From NCBI GenBank assembly GCA_028554795.2, contig JAPYKE020000516.1, forward strand, positions 1 to 64,000: a DNA stretch of 64,000 bases, given 5' to 3'. Shown one piece after another: positions 19,580 through 35,400 of this stretch. The translations under genes and the position numbers were made by a program. The notes beneath the pieces are model-generated. The model was given only the letters and a program-made list of their open reading frames with translations, was not told the origin of the DNA and did not search any database. Every line of letters starts with the position of its first letter. The stretch's first letter is position 1. Source of the DNA: Sinohyriopsis cumingii (lineage: Eukaryota > Mollusca > Bivalvia > Unionida > Unionidae).

Positions 19580-22500
19580 GAGTGTTGGTTACCAATTATT
19601 AAGCTCATTGATTCAGTGGAATCAGATATCAGCTGATGCTTCAATACCGCACTCTCTCAAAGTACCAAATTGAAATATGTTACCATACATAGGCATATTC
19701 ATGATGAAAATAACATTTTGGGATATTATCAGTGCACACAGCCAGAAATGTGCCTTACAGATTCACTATAGGTACAATTGTCAGCCTATATGATGTACTG
19801 AATGTGAACTTTTGATCCCAAACATTCTAAAATGTATTGATATTTGTTCAGGTGGGATATGTAACCATGTTAAGATCACTTATACAAAGTTAAGTACAAA
19901 TAATCTGTTTGAATATTTCTTATGTCATTTTTAAAGTGTCAGTTAACAAATATTATTAGTAATTAATAATGCATGATAAAGCAAGATGGATCATTAGAAT
20001 TCCCATAACATCATATTGGCCACAATGACACACTACACCAATCAATATCTTAACCAAACTGAACAATAAAATAGAATTCATTCTGTGTTCAACTTAACAT
20101 CATTTTGCTCTTTTCTTACATCCAAGGGTAAATATACCTGGGGAAAGCATATTTTATCCCTTGGACCTGTATTTCATTCACAGACAGTGTAAAATGATTA
20201 AGTAGAGAACTTGAGTAGGTTCTATTATAAAGTTTTCATCACAGTCCTCTAACTAAATACCTTATAACTATGTTTATAAACAATTACTAAAGGCTATACA
20301 AGCAGATATGTGTTACTCAGGAAGTGACCTCATCATAAACACATACATTAACTGCTTGGAGCCGTAATAAATAGTCTGAATGGCCAATACAAAATATAAT
20401 TTTGTCTTCATGTATTTAAAATGAAGGTCTCATTTTGACTTACAAAAATATTTTCTTTGACAAAATGTGACAAATATCCAACATTGGAGCTTGTATATGG
20501 TGTAGGAATATATACATACTGATAACATTTAATATCATTCCAAAAAATATTATATATGTGCATTTTGGGAGGAAACTTTATTAAAATTTTTAAATAAAAA
20601 TTAATGTTTTACTTTTAATTTCATTCTTATATTTTCAAAGTCAATATACCTAACATATTCAAATTTCATGTGTCTATCATTACTAATAAAGATTTTATAC
20701 CAATTTAACTTTACTCAAATACTGCACTGACAGGATATAGAACACAATTAATTTTATTATATGTTCTCTACATTTGTTTCTCAGTACTGACCTTTCCACT
20801 GTGTGACAATCAATGCAAATCATATGTTAATCTAAAATACCTTCAAAGATGACTTCACGGTGAAGTTCTTGTCAAAGGTTGACCTGCTCTTTTTTGAGAT
20901 ACTGGACTGTCAACATAGCAGCATGTAAACAGAACACAGATTTCACTTCCGAATCATCACCAAGGCCTTATTACTCACTGAGCGCTGTCGCCAAAATACA
21001 CACAGACAACAACACCCTGAGCTCATATTATCAAGAATAACTGGTTACCTTTAAATCCCTACCAAAAATGCATAAATAAAACTCTTCTATCTCCACCAAA
21101 ATAAGAGAGGAACAAATATTCTAAAAATAGACTAGAAATACATTCGTGGGTACTGAACTGGAAGTATTAATTGTGATGTAATTCCTGACAGGCTCCATGT
21201 TTTAAGCCAATTTTAGTCAAACTTTTATATTTGCATGCTATACCTATTTCAACTTTATACATGAAGTCTTTTTGAAATTCCTTGCAAACAAAACATGTGA
21301 CACCTGTCAGAAAGTATGTAGTGCTGGTGTTCCACAGGGTGCAAGGTCTAGTCCAAGTGCTCTTGAGAAGCCAAAACTAAATTTGCTATATCTTCCTTAA
21401 TTATAGAAATTTTTCAATGCAGTAAAAACCAAATTGTAATACAAGACAAGCCCTGTCTGAAAATATGTTTGAAATTTATCAATATTGATAAATTAAATTT
21501 TAATCGCAATTTAAATAAACATTTAAATTTTAAAAAGAAAATTGTTATTGAAAACTTAAATTTTTATACAAGTTTTAAAACACAGATTGACAAATTTTAG
21601 ACAGAAAAATTGACTAATGAATGGTATTTAAAACAAGTGGTAGTCTGGGTTTGTACAACTGATAACATTTTTCCCAGGGATAGTGAAACAACATAGCTCA
21701 TAGTGATTTTGGCAGTAAACCGCTATATGCCTGTCCAGATACATATTGGTGTACACACTAAAGAAACAAAGCCAGGTACTATGTTCCACATTTATTGTGT
21801 CAGGTACTTAGGCAGTTGTTTCCATAACTAATAGCACATTCAGATTTAAAGTTCTGATGGGACCACTACCATGTTTTATAGCGAAAATGCATTCCATTAT
21901 TTCAATGTCGATAACTACAAAAGGTGACAATGGGATAGGAAAATAGTTTCTAGGGAGGCTCTACCTTACTAAAAAATGGTGCTGATCTCTCTCGTGAAGA
22001 CCTAAGCCAAGTCTCTGAGGTGCTATATATCAGTGTGGTGATATAAACTAGTCTTGGCCACTTATGGCAGTACACTGCACATGCCCTTATAAAACCTTGC
22101 TATCACCGCCGGACTATTGGAGAGCTTCCAAGCTGTTCCAACTCTAACACACTGTTCCAGATACCAGGCTAAACCTGAAAAGATACAATATGTTTCACTT
22201 AATTCTCGAAAACAGTAAGATCTAGGTAAATGAAGTTAAAATGTGTTAGATATGGTGATTTCAAGATAACATTAAGGTTGCAAGCATGGGGGAAAATATT
22301 AAACTTGACAGAGTGACACTCAGAAATGTGAAGCAATGGCCATGCATTAAAGTGATAAATTCATCCTAAAAATATATCAGGTTTCTAGAAGCATATTTAA
22401 CCATTTACAGCTTAAATAACTAATCAGGTAGACTGTGTATCATAAAGTTTAAGGCAATGTTGAGGCAGTGAGGTTTGATCATTGGTGCAAACATTAGTAC

Positions 22501-22807
22501 ATACCAGTATACAGGAAAGTCAAGTGACAATGTACTAAATTAGAATATATTACTATAAGCAATCTTATTCATGAGGGAAATAACAATTTTGCATATTGCA
22601 AGTGAATACAGCCAAATGTGGTCACACAGATCAACTATAGGTACCAATAAATCCTATATCATCAACTAAATGTGAAAATCTGATCCCCAAAACTTGTAAA
22701 CAAGGATGGAAAATTGCATATGTGGGACATATACAATGTACTTGTTAAGATCAAATGGGCAAACATAATTCAAATGATCTGTTTGAACATTTATAGTGTA
22801 TTTTTAA
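19580..22807 (+). repeat. Repeat unit 7, class C
   Basis: 3228 bp. Class C marks are CACATACATT near 20340, AAAAGAAAATTG near 21532, ACAAGTGGTAG near 21633, GCGAAAATGC with a 3-bp gain (CCATTATTTC) near 21892, and AACCTGAAAAG replacing AACCGGAAAAG near 22172. Confidence 0.97.
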
Positions 22808-25800
22808 GAGTGTTGGTTACCAATTATTAAGCTCATTGATTCAGTGGAATCAGATATCAGCTGATGCTTCAATACCGCACTCTCTCAAAGTACCAAATTG
22901 AAATATGTTACCATACATAGGCATATTCATGATGAAAATAACATTTTGGGATATTATCAGTGCACACAGCCAGAAATGTGCCTTACAGATTCACTATAGG
23001 TACAATTGTCAGCCTATATGATGTACTGAATGTGAACTTTTGATCCCAAACATTCTAAAATGTATTGATATTTGTTCAGGTGGGATATGTAACCATGTTA
23101 AGATCACTTATACAAAGTTAAGTACAAATAATCTGTTTGAATATTTCTTATGTCATTTTTAAAGTGTCAGTTAACAAATATTATTAGTAATTAATAATGC
23201 ATGATAAAGCAAGATGGATCATTAGAATTCCCATAACATCATATTGGCCACAATGACACACTACACCAATCAATATCTTAACCAAACTGAACAATAAAAT
23301 AGAATTCATTCTGTGTTCAACTTAACATCATTTTGCTCTTTTCTTACATCCAAGGGTAAATATACCTGGGGAAAGCATATTTTATCCCTTGGACCTGTAT
23401 TTCATTCACAGACAGTGTAAAATGATTAAGTAGAGAACTTGAGTAGGTTCTATTATAAAGTTTTCATCACAGTCCTCTAACTAAATACCTTATAACTATG
23501 TTTATAAACAATTACTAAAGGCTATACAAGCAGATATGTGTTACTCAGGAAGTGACCTCATCATAAACACATACATTAACTGCTTGGAGCCGTAATAAAT
23601 AGTCTGAATGGCCAATACAAAATATAATTTTGTCTTCATGTATTTAAAATGAAGGTCTCATTTTGACTTACAAAAATATTTTCTTTGACAAAATGTGACA
23701 AATATCCAACATTGGAGCTTGTATATGGTGTAGGAATATATACATACTGATAACATTTAATATCATTCCAAAAAATATTATATATGTGCATTTTGGGAGG
23801 AAACTTTATTAAAATTTTTAAATAAAAATTAATGTTTTACTTTTAATTTCATTCTTATATTTTCAAAGTCAATATACCTAACATATTCAAATTTCATGTG
23901 TCTATCATTACTAATAAAGATTTTATACCAATTTAACTTTACTCAAATACTGCACTGACAGGATATAGAACACAATTAATTTTATTATATGTTCTCTACA
24001 TTTGTTTCTCAGTACTGACCTTTCCACTGTGTGACAATCAATGCAAATCATATGTTAATCTAAAATACCTTCAAAGATGACTTCACGGTGAAGTTCTTGT
24101 CAAAGGTTGACCTGCTCTTTTTTGAGATACTGGACTGTCAACATAGCAGCATGTAAACAGAACACAGATTTCACTTCCGAATCATCACCAAGGCCTTATT
24201 ACTCACTGAGCGCTGTCGCCAAAATACACACAGACAACAACACCCTGAGCTCATATTATCAAGAATAACTGGTTACCTTTAAATCCCTACCAAAAATGCA
24301 TAAATAAAACTCTTCTATCTCCACCAAAATAAGAGAGGAACAAATATTCTAAAAATAGACTAGAAATACATTCGTGGGTACTGAACTGGAAGTATTAATT
24401 GTGATGTAATTCCTGACAGGCTCCATGTTTTAAGCCAATTTTAGTCAAACTTTTATATTTGCATGCTATACCTATTTCAACTTTATACATGAAGTCTTTT
24501 TGAAATTCCTTGCAAACAAAACATGTGACACCTGTCAGAAAGTATGTAGTGCTGGTGTTCCACAGGGTGCAAGGTCTAGTCCAAGTGCTCTTGAGAAGCC
24601 AAAACTAAATTTGCTATATCTTCCTTAATTATAGAAATTTTTCAATGCAGTAAAAACCAAATTGTAATACAAGACAAGCCCTGTCTGAAAATATGTTTGA
24701 AATTTATCAATATTGATAAATTAAATTTTAATCGCAATTTAAATAAACATTTAAATTTTAAAAAGAAAATTGTTATTGAAAACTTAAATTTTTATACAAG
24801 TTTTAAAACACAGATTGACAAATTTTAGACAGAAAAATTGACTAATGAATGGTATTTAAAACAAGTGGTAGTCTGGGTTTGTACAACTGATAACATTTTT
24901 CCCAGGGATAGTGAAACAACATAGCTCATAGTGATTTTGGCAGTAAACCGCTATATGCCTGTCCAGATACATATTGGTGTACACACTAAAGAAACAAAGC
25001 CAGGTACTATGTTCCACATTTATTGTGTCAGGTACTTAGGCAGTTGTTTCCATAACTAATAGCACATTCAGATTTAAAGTTCTGATGGGACCACTACCAT
25101 GTTTTATAGCGAAAATGCATTCCATTATTTCAATGTCGATAACTACAAAAGGTGACAATGGGATAGGAAAATAGTTTCTAGGGAGGCTCTACCTTACTAA
25201 AAAATGGTGCTGATCTCTCTCGTGAAGACCTAAGCCAAGTCTCTGAGGTGCTATATATCAGTGTGGTGATATAAACTAGTCTTGGCCACTTATGGCAGTA
25301 CACTGCACATGCCCTTATAAAACCTTGCTATCACCGCCGGACTATTGGAGAGCTTCCAAGCTGTTCCAACTCTAACACACTGTTCCAGATACCAGGCTAA
25401 ACCTGAAAAGATACAATATGTTTCACTTAATTCTCGAAAACAGTAAGATCTAGGTAAATGAAGTTAAAATGTGTTAGATATGGTGATTTCAAGATAACAT
25501 TAAGGTTGCAAGCATGGGGGAAAATATTAAACTTGACAGAGTGACACTCAGAAATGTGAAGCAATGGCCATGCATTAAAGTGATAAATTCATCCTAAAAA
25601 TATATCAGGTTTCTAGAAGCATATTTAACCATTTACAGCTTAAATAACTAATCAGGTAGACTGTGTATCATAAAGTTTAAGGCAATGTTGAGGCAGTGAG
25701 GTTTGATCATTGCTGCAAACATTAGTACATACCAGTATACAGGAAAGTCAAGTGACAATGTACTAAATTAGAATATATTACTATAAGCAATCTTATTCAT

Positions 25801-26035
25801 GAGGGAAATAACAATTTTGCATATTGCAAGTGAATACAGCCAAATGTGGTCACACAGATCAACTATAGGTACCAATAAATCCTATATCATCAACTAAATG
25901 TGAAAATCTGATCCCCAAAACTTGTAAACAAGGATGGAAAATTGCATATGTGGGACATATACAATGTACTTGTTAAGATCAAATGGGCAAACATAATTCA
26001 AATGATCTGTTTGAACATTTATAGTGTATTTTTAA
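22808..26035 (+). repeat. Repeat unit 8, class C
   Basis: 3228 bp, a close duplicate of unit 7 carrying the same class C marks. It differs at the end by ATTGCTGC instead of ATTGGTGC near 25710. Confidence 0.97.
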
Positions 26036-29000
26036 GAGTGTTGGTTACCAATTATTAAGCTCATTGATTCAGTGGAATCAGATATCAGCTGATGCTTCAA
26101 TACCGCACTCTCTCAAAGTACCAAATTGAAATATGTTACCATACATAGGCATATTCATGATGAAAATAACATTTTGGGATATTTTCAGTGCACACAGCCA
26201 GAAATGTGCCTTACAGATTCACTATAGGTACAATTGTCAGCCTATATGATGTACTGAATGTGAACTTTTGATCCCAAACATTCTAAAATGTATTGATATT
26301 TGTTCAGGTGGGATATGTAACCATGTTAAGATCACTTATACAAAGTTAAGTACAAATAATCTGTTTGAATATTTCTTATGTCATTTTTAAAGTGTCAGTT
26401 AACAAATATTATTAGTAATTAATAATGCACGATAAAGCAAGATGGATCATTAGAATTCCCATAACATCATATTGGCCACAATGACACACTACACCAATCA
26501 ATATCTTAACCAAACTGAACAATAAAATAGAATTCATTCTGTGTTCAACTTAACATCATTTTGCTCTTTTCTTACATCCAAGGGTAAATATACCTGGGGA
26601 AAGCATATTTTATCCCTTGGACCTGTATTTCATTCACAGACAGTGTAAAATGATTAAGTAGAGAACTTGAGTAGGTTCTATTATAAAGTTTTCATCACAG
26701 TCCTCTAACTAAATACCTTATAACTATGTTTATAAACAATTACTAAAGGCTATACAAGCAGATATGTGTTACTCAGGAAGTGACCTCATCATAAACACAT
26801 AAATTAACTGCTTGGAGCCATAATAAATAGTCTGAATGGCCAATACAAAATATAATTTTGTCTTCATGTATTTAAAATGAAGGTCTCATTTTGACTTACA
26901 AAAATATTTTCTCTGACAAAATGTGACAAATATCCAACATTGGAGCTTGTATATGGTGTAGGAATATATACATACTGATAACATTTAATATCATTCCAAA
27001 AAATGGTATATATGTGCATTTTGGGAGGAAACTTTATTAAAATTTTTAAATAAAAATTAATTTTTTACTTTTAATTTCATTCTTATATTTTCAAAGTCAA
27101 TATACCTAACATATTCAAATTTCATGTGTCTATCATTACTAATAAAGATTTTATACCAATTTAACTTTACTCCAATACTGCACTGACAGGATATAGAACA
27201 CAATTAATTTTACTATATGTTCTCTACATTTGTTTCTCAGTACTGACCTTTCCACTGTGTGACAATCAATGCAAATCATATGTTAATCTAAAATACCTTC
27301 AAAGATGACTTCACGGTGAAGTTCTTGTCAAAGGTTGACCTGCTCTTTTTTGAGATACTGGACTGTCAACATAGCAGCATGTAAACAGAACACAGATTTC
27401 ACTTCCGAATCATCACCAAGGCCTTATTACTCACTGAGCGCTGTCGCCAAAATACACACAGACAACAACACCCTGAGCTCATATTATCAAGAATAAATGG
27501 TTACCTTTAAATCCCTACCAAAATGCATAAATAAAACTCTTCTATCTCCACCAAAATAAGAGAGGAACAAATATTCTAAAAATAGACTAGAAATACATTC
27601 GTGGGTACTGAACTGGAAGTATTAATTGTGATGTAATTCCTGACAGGCTCCATGTTTTAAGCCAATTTTAGTCAAACTTTTATATTTGCATGCTATACCT
27701 ATTTCAACTTTATACATGAAGTCTTTTTGAAATTCCTTGCAAACAAAACATGTGACACCTGTCAGAAAGTATGTAGTGCTGGTGTTCCACAGGGTGCAAG
27801 GTCTAGTCCAAGTGCTCTTGAGAAGCCAAAACTAAATTTGCTATATCTTCCTTAATTATAGAAATTTTTCAATGCAGTAAAAACCAAATTGTAATACAAG
27901 ACAAGCCCTGTCTGAAAATATGTTTGAAATTTATCAATATTGATAAATTAAATTTTAATCGCAATTTAAATAAACATTTAAATTTTAAAAAGTAAATTGT
28001 TATTGAAAACTTAAATTTTTATACAAGTTTTAAAACACAGATTGACAAATTTTAGACAGAAAAATTGACTAATGAATGGTATTTAAAACAAGTGGTAGTC
28101 TGGGTTTGTACAACTGATAACATTTTTCCCAGGGATAGTGAAACAACATAGCTCATAGTGATTTTGGCAGTAAACCGCTATATGCCTGTCCAGATACATA
28201 TTGGTGTACACACTAAAGAAACAAAGCCAGGTACTATGTTCCACATTTATTGTGTCAGGTACTTAGGCAGTTGTTTCCATAACTAATAGCACATTCAGAT
28301 TTAAAGTTCTGATGGGACCACTACCATGTTTTATAGCAAAAATGCATTCCATTTCAATGTCGATAACTACAAAAGGTGACAATGGGATAGGAAAATAGTT
28401 TCTAGGGAGGCTCTACCTTACTAAAAAATGGTGCTGATCTCTCTCGTGAAGACCTAAGCCAAGTCTCTGAGGTGCTATATATCAGTGTGGTGATATAAAC
28501 TAGTCTTGGCCACTTATGGCAGTACACTGCACATGCCCTTATAAAACCTTGCTATCACCGCAGGACTATTGGAGAGCTTCCAAGCTGTTCCAACTCTAAC
28601 ACACTGTTCCAGATACCAGGCTAAACCTGAAAAGATACAATATGTTTCACTTAATTCTCGAAAACAGTAAGATCTAGGTAAATGAAGTTAAAATGTGTTA
28701 GATATGGTTATTTCAAGATAACATTAAGGTTGCAAGCATGGGGGAAAATATTAAACTTGACAGAGTGACACTCAGAAATGTGAAGCAATGGCCATGCATT
28801 AAAGTGATAAATTCATCCTAAAAATATATCAGGTTTCTAGAAGCATATTTAACCATTTACAGCTTAAATAACTAATCAGGTAGACTGTGTATCATAAAGT
28901 TTAAGGCAATGTTGAGGCAGTGAGGTTTGATCATTGGTGCAAACATTAGTACATACCAGTATACAGGAAAGTCAAGTGACAATGTACTAAATTAGAATAT

Positions 29001-29259
29001 ATTACTATAAGCAATCTTATTCATGAGGGAAATAACAATTTTGCATATTGCAAGTGAATACAGCCAAATGTGGTCACACAGATCAACTATAGGTACCAAT
29101 AAATCCTATATCATCAACTAAATGTGAAAATCTGATCCCCAAAACTTGTAAACAAGGATGGAAAATTGCATATGTGGGACATATACAATGTACTTGTTAA
29201 GATCAAATGGGCAAACATAATTCAAATGATCTGTTTGAACATTTATAGTGTATTTTTAA
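26036..29259 (+). repeat. Repeat unit 9, class D
   Basis: 3224 bp. Class D marks are a novel CpG in GCACGATAAAG near 26427, TTCTCTGAC, AATGGTATATATG, one A fewer in CTACCAAAATGC near 27516, CACCGCAGG near 28557 and GGTTATTTC near 28706. It also has a private CpG loss, GCCATAAT, near 26817. Confidence 0.97.
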
Positions 29260-32200
29260 GAGTGTTGGTTACCAATTATTAAGCTCATTGATTCAGTGGA
29301 ATCAGATATCAGCTGATGCTTCAATACCGCACTCTCTCAAAGTACCAAATTGAAATATGTTACCATACATAGGCATATTCATGATGAAAATAACATTTTG
29401 GGATATTTTCAGTGCACACAGCCAGAAATGTGCCTTACAGATTCACTATAGGTACAATTGTCAGCCTATATGATGTACTGAATGTGAACTTTTGATCCCA
29501 AACATTCTAAAATGTATTGATATTTGTTCAGGTGGGATATGTAACCATGTTAAGATCACTTATACAAAGTTAAGTACAAATAATCTGTTTGAATATTTCT
29601 TATGTCATTTTTAAAGTGTCAGTTAACAAATATTATTAGTAATTAATAATGCATGATAAAGCAAGATGGATCATTAGAATTCCCATAACATCATATTGGC
29701 CACAATGACACACTACACCAATCAATATCTTAACCAAACTGAACAATAAAATAGAATTCATTCTGTGTTCAACTTAACATCATTTTGCTCTTTTCTTACA
29801 TCCAAGGGTAAATATACCTGGGGAAAGCATATTTTATCCCTTGGACCTGTATTTCATTCACAGACAGTGTAAAATGATTAAGTAGAGAACTTGAGTAGGT
29901 TCTATTATAAAGTTTTCATCACAGTCCTCTAACTAAATACCTTATAACTATGTTTATAAACAATTACTAAAGGCTATACAAGCAGATATGTGTTACTCAG
30001 GAAGTGACCTCATCATAAACACATAAATTAACTGCTTGGAGCCGTAATAAATAGTCTGAATGGCCAATACAAAATATAATTTTATCTTCATGTATTTAAA
30101 ATGAAGGTCTCATTTTGACTTACAAAAATATTTTCTCTGACAAAATGTGACAAATATCCAACATTGGAGCTTGTATATGGTGTAGGAATATATGCATACT
30201 GATAACATTTAATATCATTCCAAAAAATGTTATATATGTGCATTTTGGGAGGAAACTTTATTAAAATTTTTAAATAAAAATTAATTTTTTACTTTTAATT
30301 TCATTCTTATATTTTCAAAGTCAATATACCTAACATATTCAAATTTCATGTGTCTATCATTACTAATAAAGATTTTATACCAATTTAACTTTACTCCAAT
30401 ACTGCACTGACAGGATATAGAACACAATTAATTTTACTATATGTTCTCTACATTTGTTTCTCAGTACTGACCTTTCCACTGTGTGACAATCAATGCAAAT
30501 CATATGTTAATCTAAAATACCTTCAAAGATGACTTCACGGTGAAGTTCTTGTCAAAGGTTGACCTGCTCTTTTTTGAGATACTGGACTGTCAACATAGCA
30601 GCATGTAAACAGAACACAGATTTCACTTCCGAATCATCACCAAGGCCTTATTACTCACTGAGCGCTGTCGCCAAAATACACACAGACAACAACACCCTGA
30701 GCTCATATTATCAAGAATAAATGGTTACCTTTAAATCCCTACCAAAAATGCATAAATAAAACTCTTCTATCTCCACCAAAATAAGAGAGGAACAAATATT
30801 CTAAAAATAGACTAGAAATACATTCGTGGGTACTGAACTGGAAGTATTAATTGTGATGTAATTCCTGACAGGTTCCATGTTTTAAGCCAATTTTAGTCAA
30901 ACTTTTATATTTGCATGCTATACCTATTTCAACTTTATACATGAAGTCTTTTTGAAATTCCTTGCAAACAAAACATGTGACACCTGTCAGAAAGTATGTA
31001 GTGCTGGTGTTCCACAGGGTGCAAGGTCTAGTCCAAGTGCTCTTGAGAAGCCAAAACTAAATTTGCTATATCTTCCTTAATTATAGAAATTTTTCAATGC
31101 AGTAAAAACCAAATTGTAATACAAGACAAGCCCTGTCTGAAAATATGTTTGAAATTTATCAATATTGATAAATTAAATTTTAATCGCAATTTAAATAAAC
31201 ATTTAAATTTTAAAAAGTAAATCGTTATTGAAAACTTATACAAGTTTTAAAACACAGATTGACAAATTTTAGACAGAAAAGTTGACTAATGAATGGTATT
31301 TAAAACAAATGGTAGTCTGGGTTTGTACAACTGATAACATTTTTCCCAGGGATAGTGGAGCAACATAGCTCATAGTGATTTTGGCAGTAAACCGCTATAT
31401 GCCTGTCCAGATACATATTGGTGTACACACTAAAGAAACAAAGCCAGGTACTATGTTCCACATTTATTGTGTCAGGTACTTAGGCAGTTGTTTCCATAAC
31501 TAATAGCACATTCAGATTTAAAGTTCTGATGGGACCACTACCATGTTTTATAGCAAAAATGCATTCCATTTCAATGTCGATAACTACAAAAGGTGACAAT
31601 GGGATAGGAAAATAGTTTCTAGGGAGGCTCTACCTTACTAAAAAATGGTGCTGATCTCTCTCGTGAAGACCTAAGCCAAGTCTCTGAGGTGCTATATATC
31701 AGTGTGGTGATATAAACTAGTCTTGGCCACTTATGGCAGTACACTGCACATGCCCTTATAAAACCTTGCTATCACCGCCGGACTATTGGAGAGCTTCCAA
31801 GCTGTTCCAACTCTAACACACTGTTCCAGATACCAGGCTAAACCGGAAAAGATACAATATGTTTCACTTAATTCTCGAAAACAGTAAGATCTAGGTAAAT
31901 GAAGTTAAAATGTGTTAGATATGGTGATTTCAAGATAACATTAAGGTTGCAAGCATGGGGGAAAATATTAAACTTGACAGAGTGACACTCAGAAATGTGA
32001 AGCAATGGCCATGCATTAAAGTGATAAATTCATCCTAAAAATATATCAGGTTTCTAGAAGCATATTTAACCATTTACAGCTTAAATAACTAATCAGGTAG
32101 ACTATGTATCATAAAGTTTAAGGCAATGTTGAGGCAGTGAGGTTTGATCATTGCTGCAAACATTAGTACATACCAGTATACAGGAAAGTCAAGTGACAAT

Positions 32201-32476
32201 GTACTAAAGTAGAATATATTACTATAAGCAATCTTATTCATGAGGGAAATAACAATTTTGCATATTGCAAGTGAATACAGCCAAATGTGGTCACACAGAT
32301 CAACTATAGGTACCAATAAATCCTATATCATCAACTAAATGTGAAAATCTGATCCCCAAAACTTGTAAACAAGGATGGAAAATTGCATATGTGGGACATA
32401 TACAATGTACTTGTTAAGATCAAATGGGCAAACATAATTCAAATGATCTGTTTGAACATTTATAGTGTATTTTTAA
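29260..32476 (+). repeat. Repeat unit 10, class E
   Basis: 3217 bp, the shortest full copy. Class E marks are ATATGCATAC near 30190 and GGTTCCATG near 30871. A 7-bp loss leaves AAAACTTATACAAG near 31229, followed by GATAGTGGAGCAAC near 31352. The end carries CTAAAGTAG, which opens the 75-codon minus frame. Unit 20 shares the loss and GTGGAGC. Confidence 0.97.
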
Positions 32477-35400
32477 GAGTGTTGGTTACCAATTATTAAG
32501 CTCATTGATTCAGTGGAATCAGATATCAGCTGATGCTTCAATACCGCACTCTCTCAAAGTACCAAATTGAAATATGTTACCATACATAGGCATATTCATG
32601 ATGAAAATAACATTTTGGGATATTATCAGTGCACACAGCCAGAAATGTGCCTTACAGATTCACTATAGGTACAATTGTCAGCCTATATGATGTACTGAAT
32701 GTGAACTTTTGATCCCAAACATTCTAAAATGTATTGATATTTGTTCAGGTGGGATATGTAACCATGTTAAGATCACTTATACAAAGTTAAGTACAAATAA
32801 TCTGTTTGAATATTTCTTATGTCATTTTTAAAGTGTCAGTTAACAAATATTATTAGTAATTAATAATGCATGATAAAGCAAGATGGATCATTAGAATTCC
32901 CATAACATCATATTGGCCACAATGACACACTACACCAATCAATATCTTAACCAAACTGAACAATAAAATAGAATTCATTCTGTGTTCAACTTAACATCAT
33001 TTTGCTCTTTTCTTACATCCAAGGGTAAATATACCTGGGGAAAGCATATTTTATCCCTTGGACCTGTATTTCATTCACAGACAGTGTAAAATGATTAAGT
33101 AGAGAACTTGAGTAGGTTCTATTATAAAGTTTTCATCACAGTCCTCTAACTAAATACCTTATAACTATGTTTATAAACAATTACTAAAGGCTATACAAGC
33201 AGATATGTGTTACTCAGGAAGTGACCTCATCATAAACACATAAATTAACTGCTTGGAGCCGTAATAAATAGTCAGAATGGCCAATACAAAATATAATTTT
33301 GTCTTCATGTATTTAAAATGAAGGTCTCATTTTGACTTACAAAAATATTTTCTTTGACAAAATGTGACAAATATCCAACATTGGAGCTTGTATATGGTGT
33401 AGGAATATATACATACTGATAACATTTAAAATCATTCCAAAAAATATTATATATGTGCATTTTGGGAGGAAACTTTATTAAAATTTTTAAATAAAAATTA
33501 ATGTTTTACTTTTAATTTCATTCTTATATTTTCAAAGTCAATATACCTAACATATTCAAATTTCATGTGTCTATCATTACTAATAAAGATTTTATACCAA
33601 TTTAACTTTACTCAAATACTGCACTGACAGGATATAGAACACAATTAATTTTATTATATGTTCTCTACATTTGTTTCTCAGTACTGACCTTTCCACTGTG
33701 TGACAATCAATGCAAATCATATGTTAATCTAAAATACCTTCAAAGATGACTTCACGGTGAAGTTCTTGTCAAAGGTTGACCTGCTCTTTTTTGAGATACT
33801 GGACTGTCAACATAGCAGCATGTAAACAGAACACAGATTTCACTTCCGAATCATCACCAAGGCCTTATTACTCACTGAGCGCTGTCGCCAAAATACACAC
33901 AGACAACAACACCCTGAGCTCATATTATCAAGAATAACTGGTTACCTTTAAATCCCTACCAAAAATGCATAAATAAAACTCTTCTATCTCCACCAAAATA
34001 AGAGAGGAACAAATATTCTAAAAATAGACTAGAAATACATTCGTGGGTACTGAACTGGAAGTATTAATTGTGATGTAATTCCTGACAGGCTCCATGTTTT
34101 AAGCCAATTTTAGTCAAACTTTTATATTTGCATGCTATACCTATTTCAACTTTATACATGAAGTCTTTTTGAAATTCCTTGCAAACAAAACATGTGACAC
34201 CTGTCAGAAAGTATGTAGTGCTGGTGTTCCACAGGGTGCAAGGTCTAGTCCAAGTGCTCTTGAGAAGCCAAAACTAAATTTGCTATATCTTCCTTAATTA
34301 TAGAAATTTTTCAATGCAGTCAAAACCAAATTATAATACAAGACAAGCCCTGTCTGAAAATATGTTTGAAATTTAGCAATATTGATAAATTAAATTTTAA
34401 TCGCAATTTAAATAAACATTTAAATTTTAAAAAGTAAACTGTTATTGAAAACTTAAATGTTTATACAAGTTTTAAAACACAGATTGACAAATTTTAGACA
34501 GAAAAGTTGACTAATGAATGGTATTTAAAACAAATGGTAGTCTGGGTTTGTACAACTGATAACATTTTTCCCAGGGATAGTAAAACAACATAGCTCATAG
34601 TGATTTTGGCAGTAAACCGCTATATGCCTGTCCAGATATATTGGTGTACACACTAAAGAAACAATGCCAGGTACTATGTTCCACATTTATTGTGTCAGGT
34701 ACTTAGGCAGTTGTTTCCATAACTAATAGCACATTCAGATTTAAAGTTCTGATGGGACCACTACCATGTTTTATAGCAAAAATGCATTCCATTTCAATGT
34801 CGATAACTACAAAAGGTGACAATGGGATAGGAAAATAGCTTCTAGGGAGGCTCTACCTTACTAAAAAATGGTGCTGATCTCTCTCGTGAAGACCTAAGCC
34901 AAGTCTCTGAGGTGCTATATATCAGTGTGGTGATATAAACTAGTCTTGGCCACTTATGGCAGTACACTGCACATGCCCTTATAAAACCTTGCTATCACCG
35001 CCGGACTATTGGAGAGCTTCCAAGCTGTTCCAACTCTAACACACTGTTCCAGATACCAGGCTAAACCGGAAAAGATACAATATGTTTCACTTAATTCTCG
35101 AAAACAGTAAGATCTAGGTAAATGAAGTTAAAATGTGTTAGATATGGTGATTTCAAGATAACATTAAGGTTGCAAGCATGGGGGAAAATATTAAACTTGA
35201 CAGAGTGACACTCAGAAATGTGAAGCAATGGCCATGCATTAAAGTGATAAATTCATCCTAAAAATATATCAGGTTTCTAGAAGCATATTTAACCATTTAC
35301 AGCTTAAATAACTAATCAAGTAGACTGTGTATCATAAAGTTTAAGGCAATGTTGAGGCAGTGAGGTTTGATCATTGGTGCAAACATTAGTACATACCAGT

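Larger units (their letters stand above)
19580..26035 (+). repeat. Local tandem duplication of a class C unit (units 7-8)
   Basis: Two adjacent copies of the same length (3228 bp) share every class C marker, including the 3-bp insertion near 21898 and 25126. This breaks the alternating two-unit pattern and reads as a one-unit slippage or unequal exchange. Confidence 0.8.
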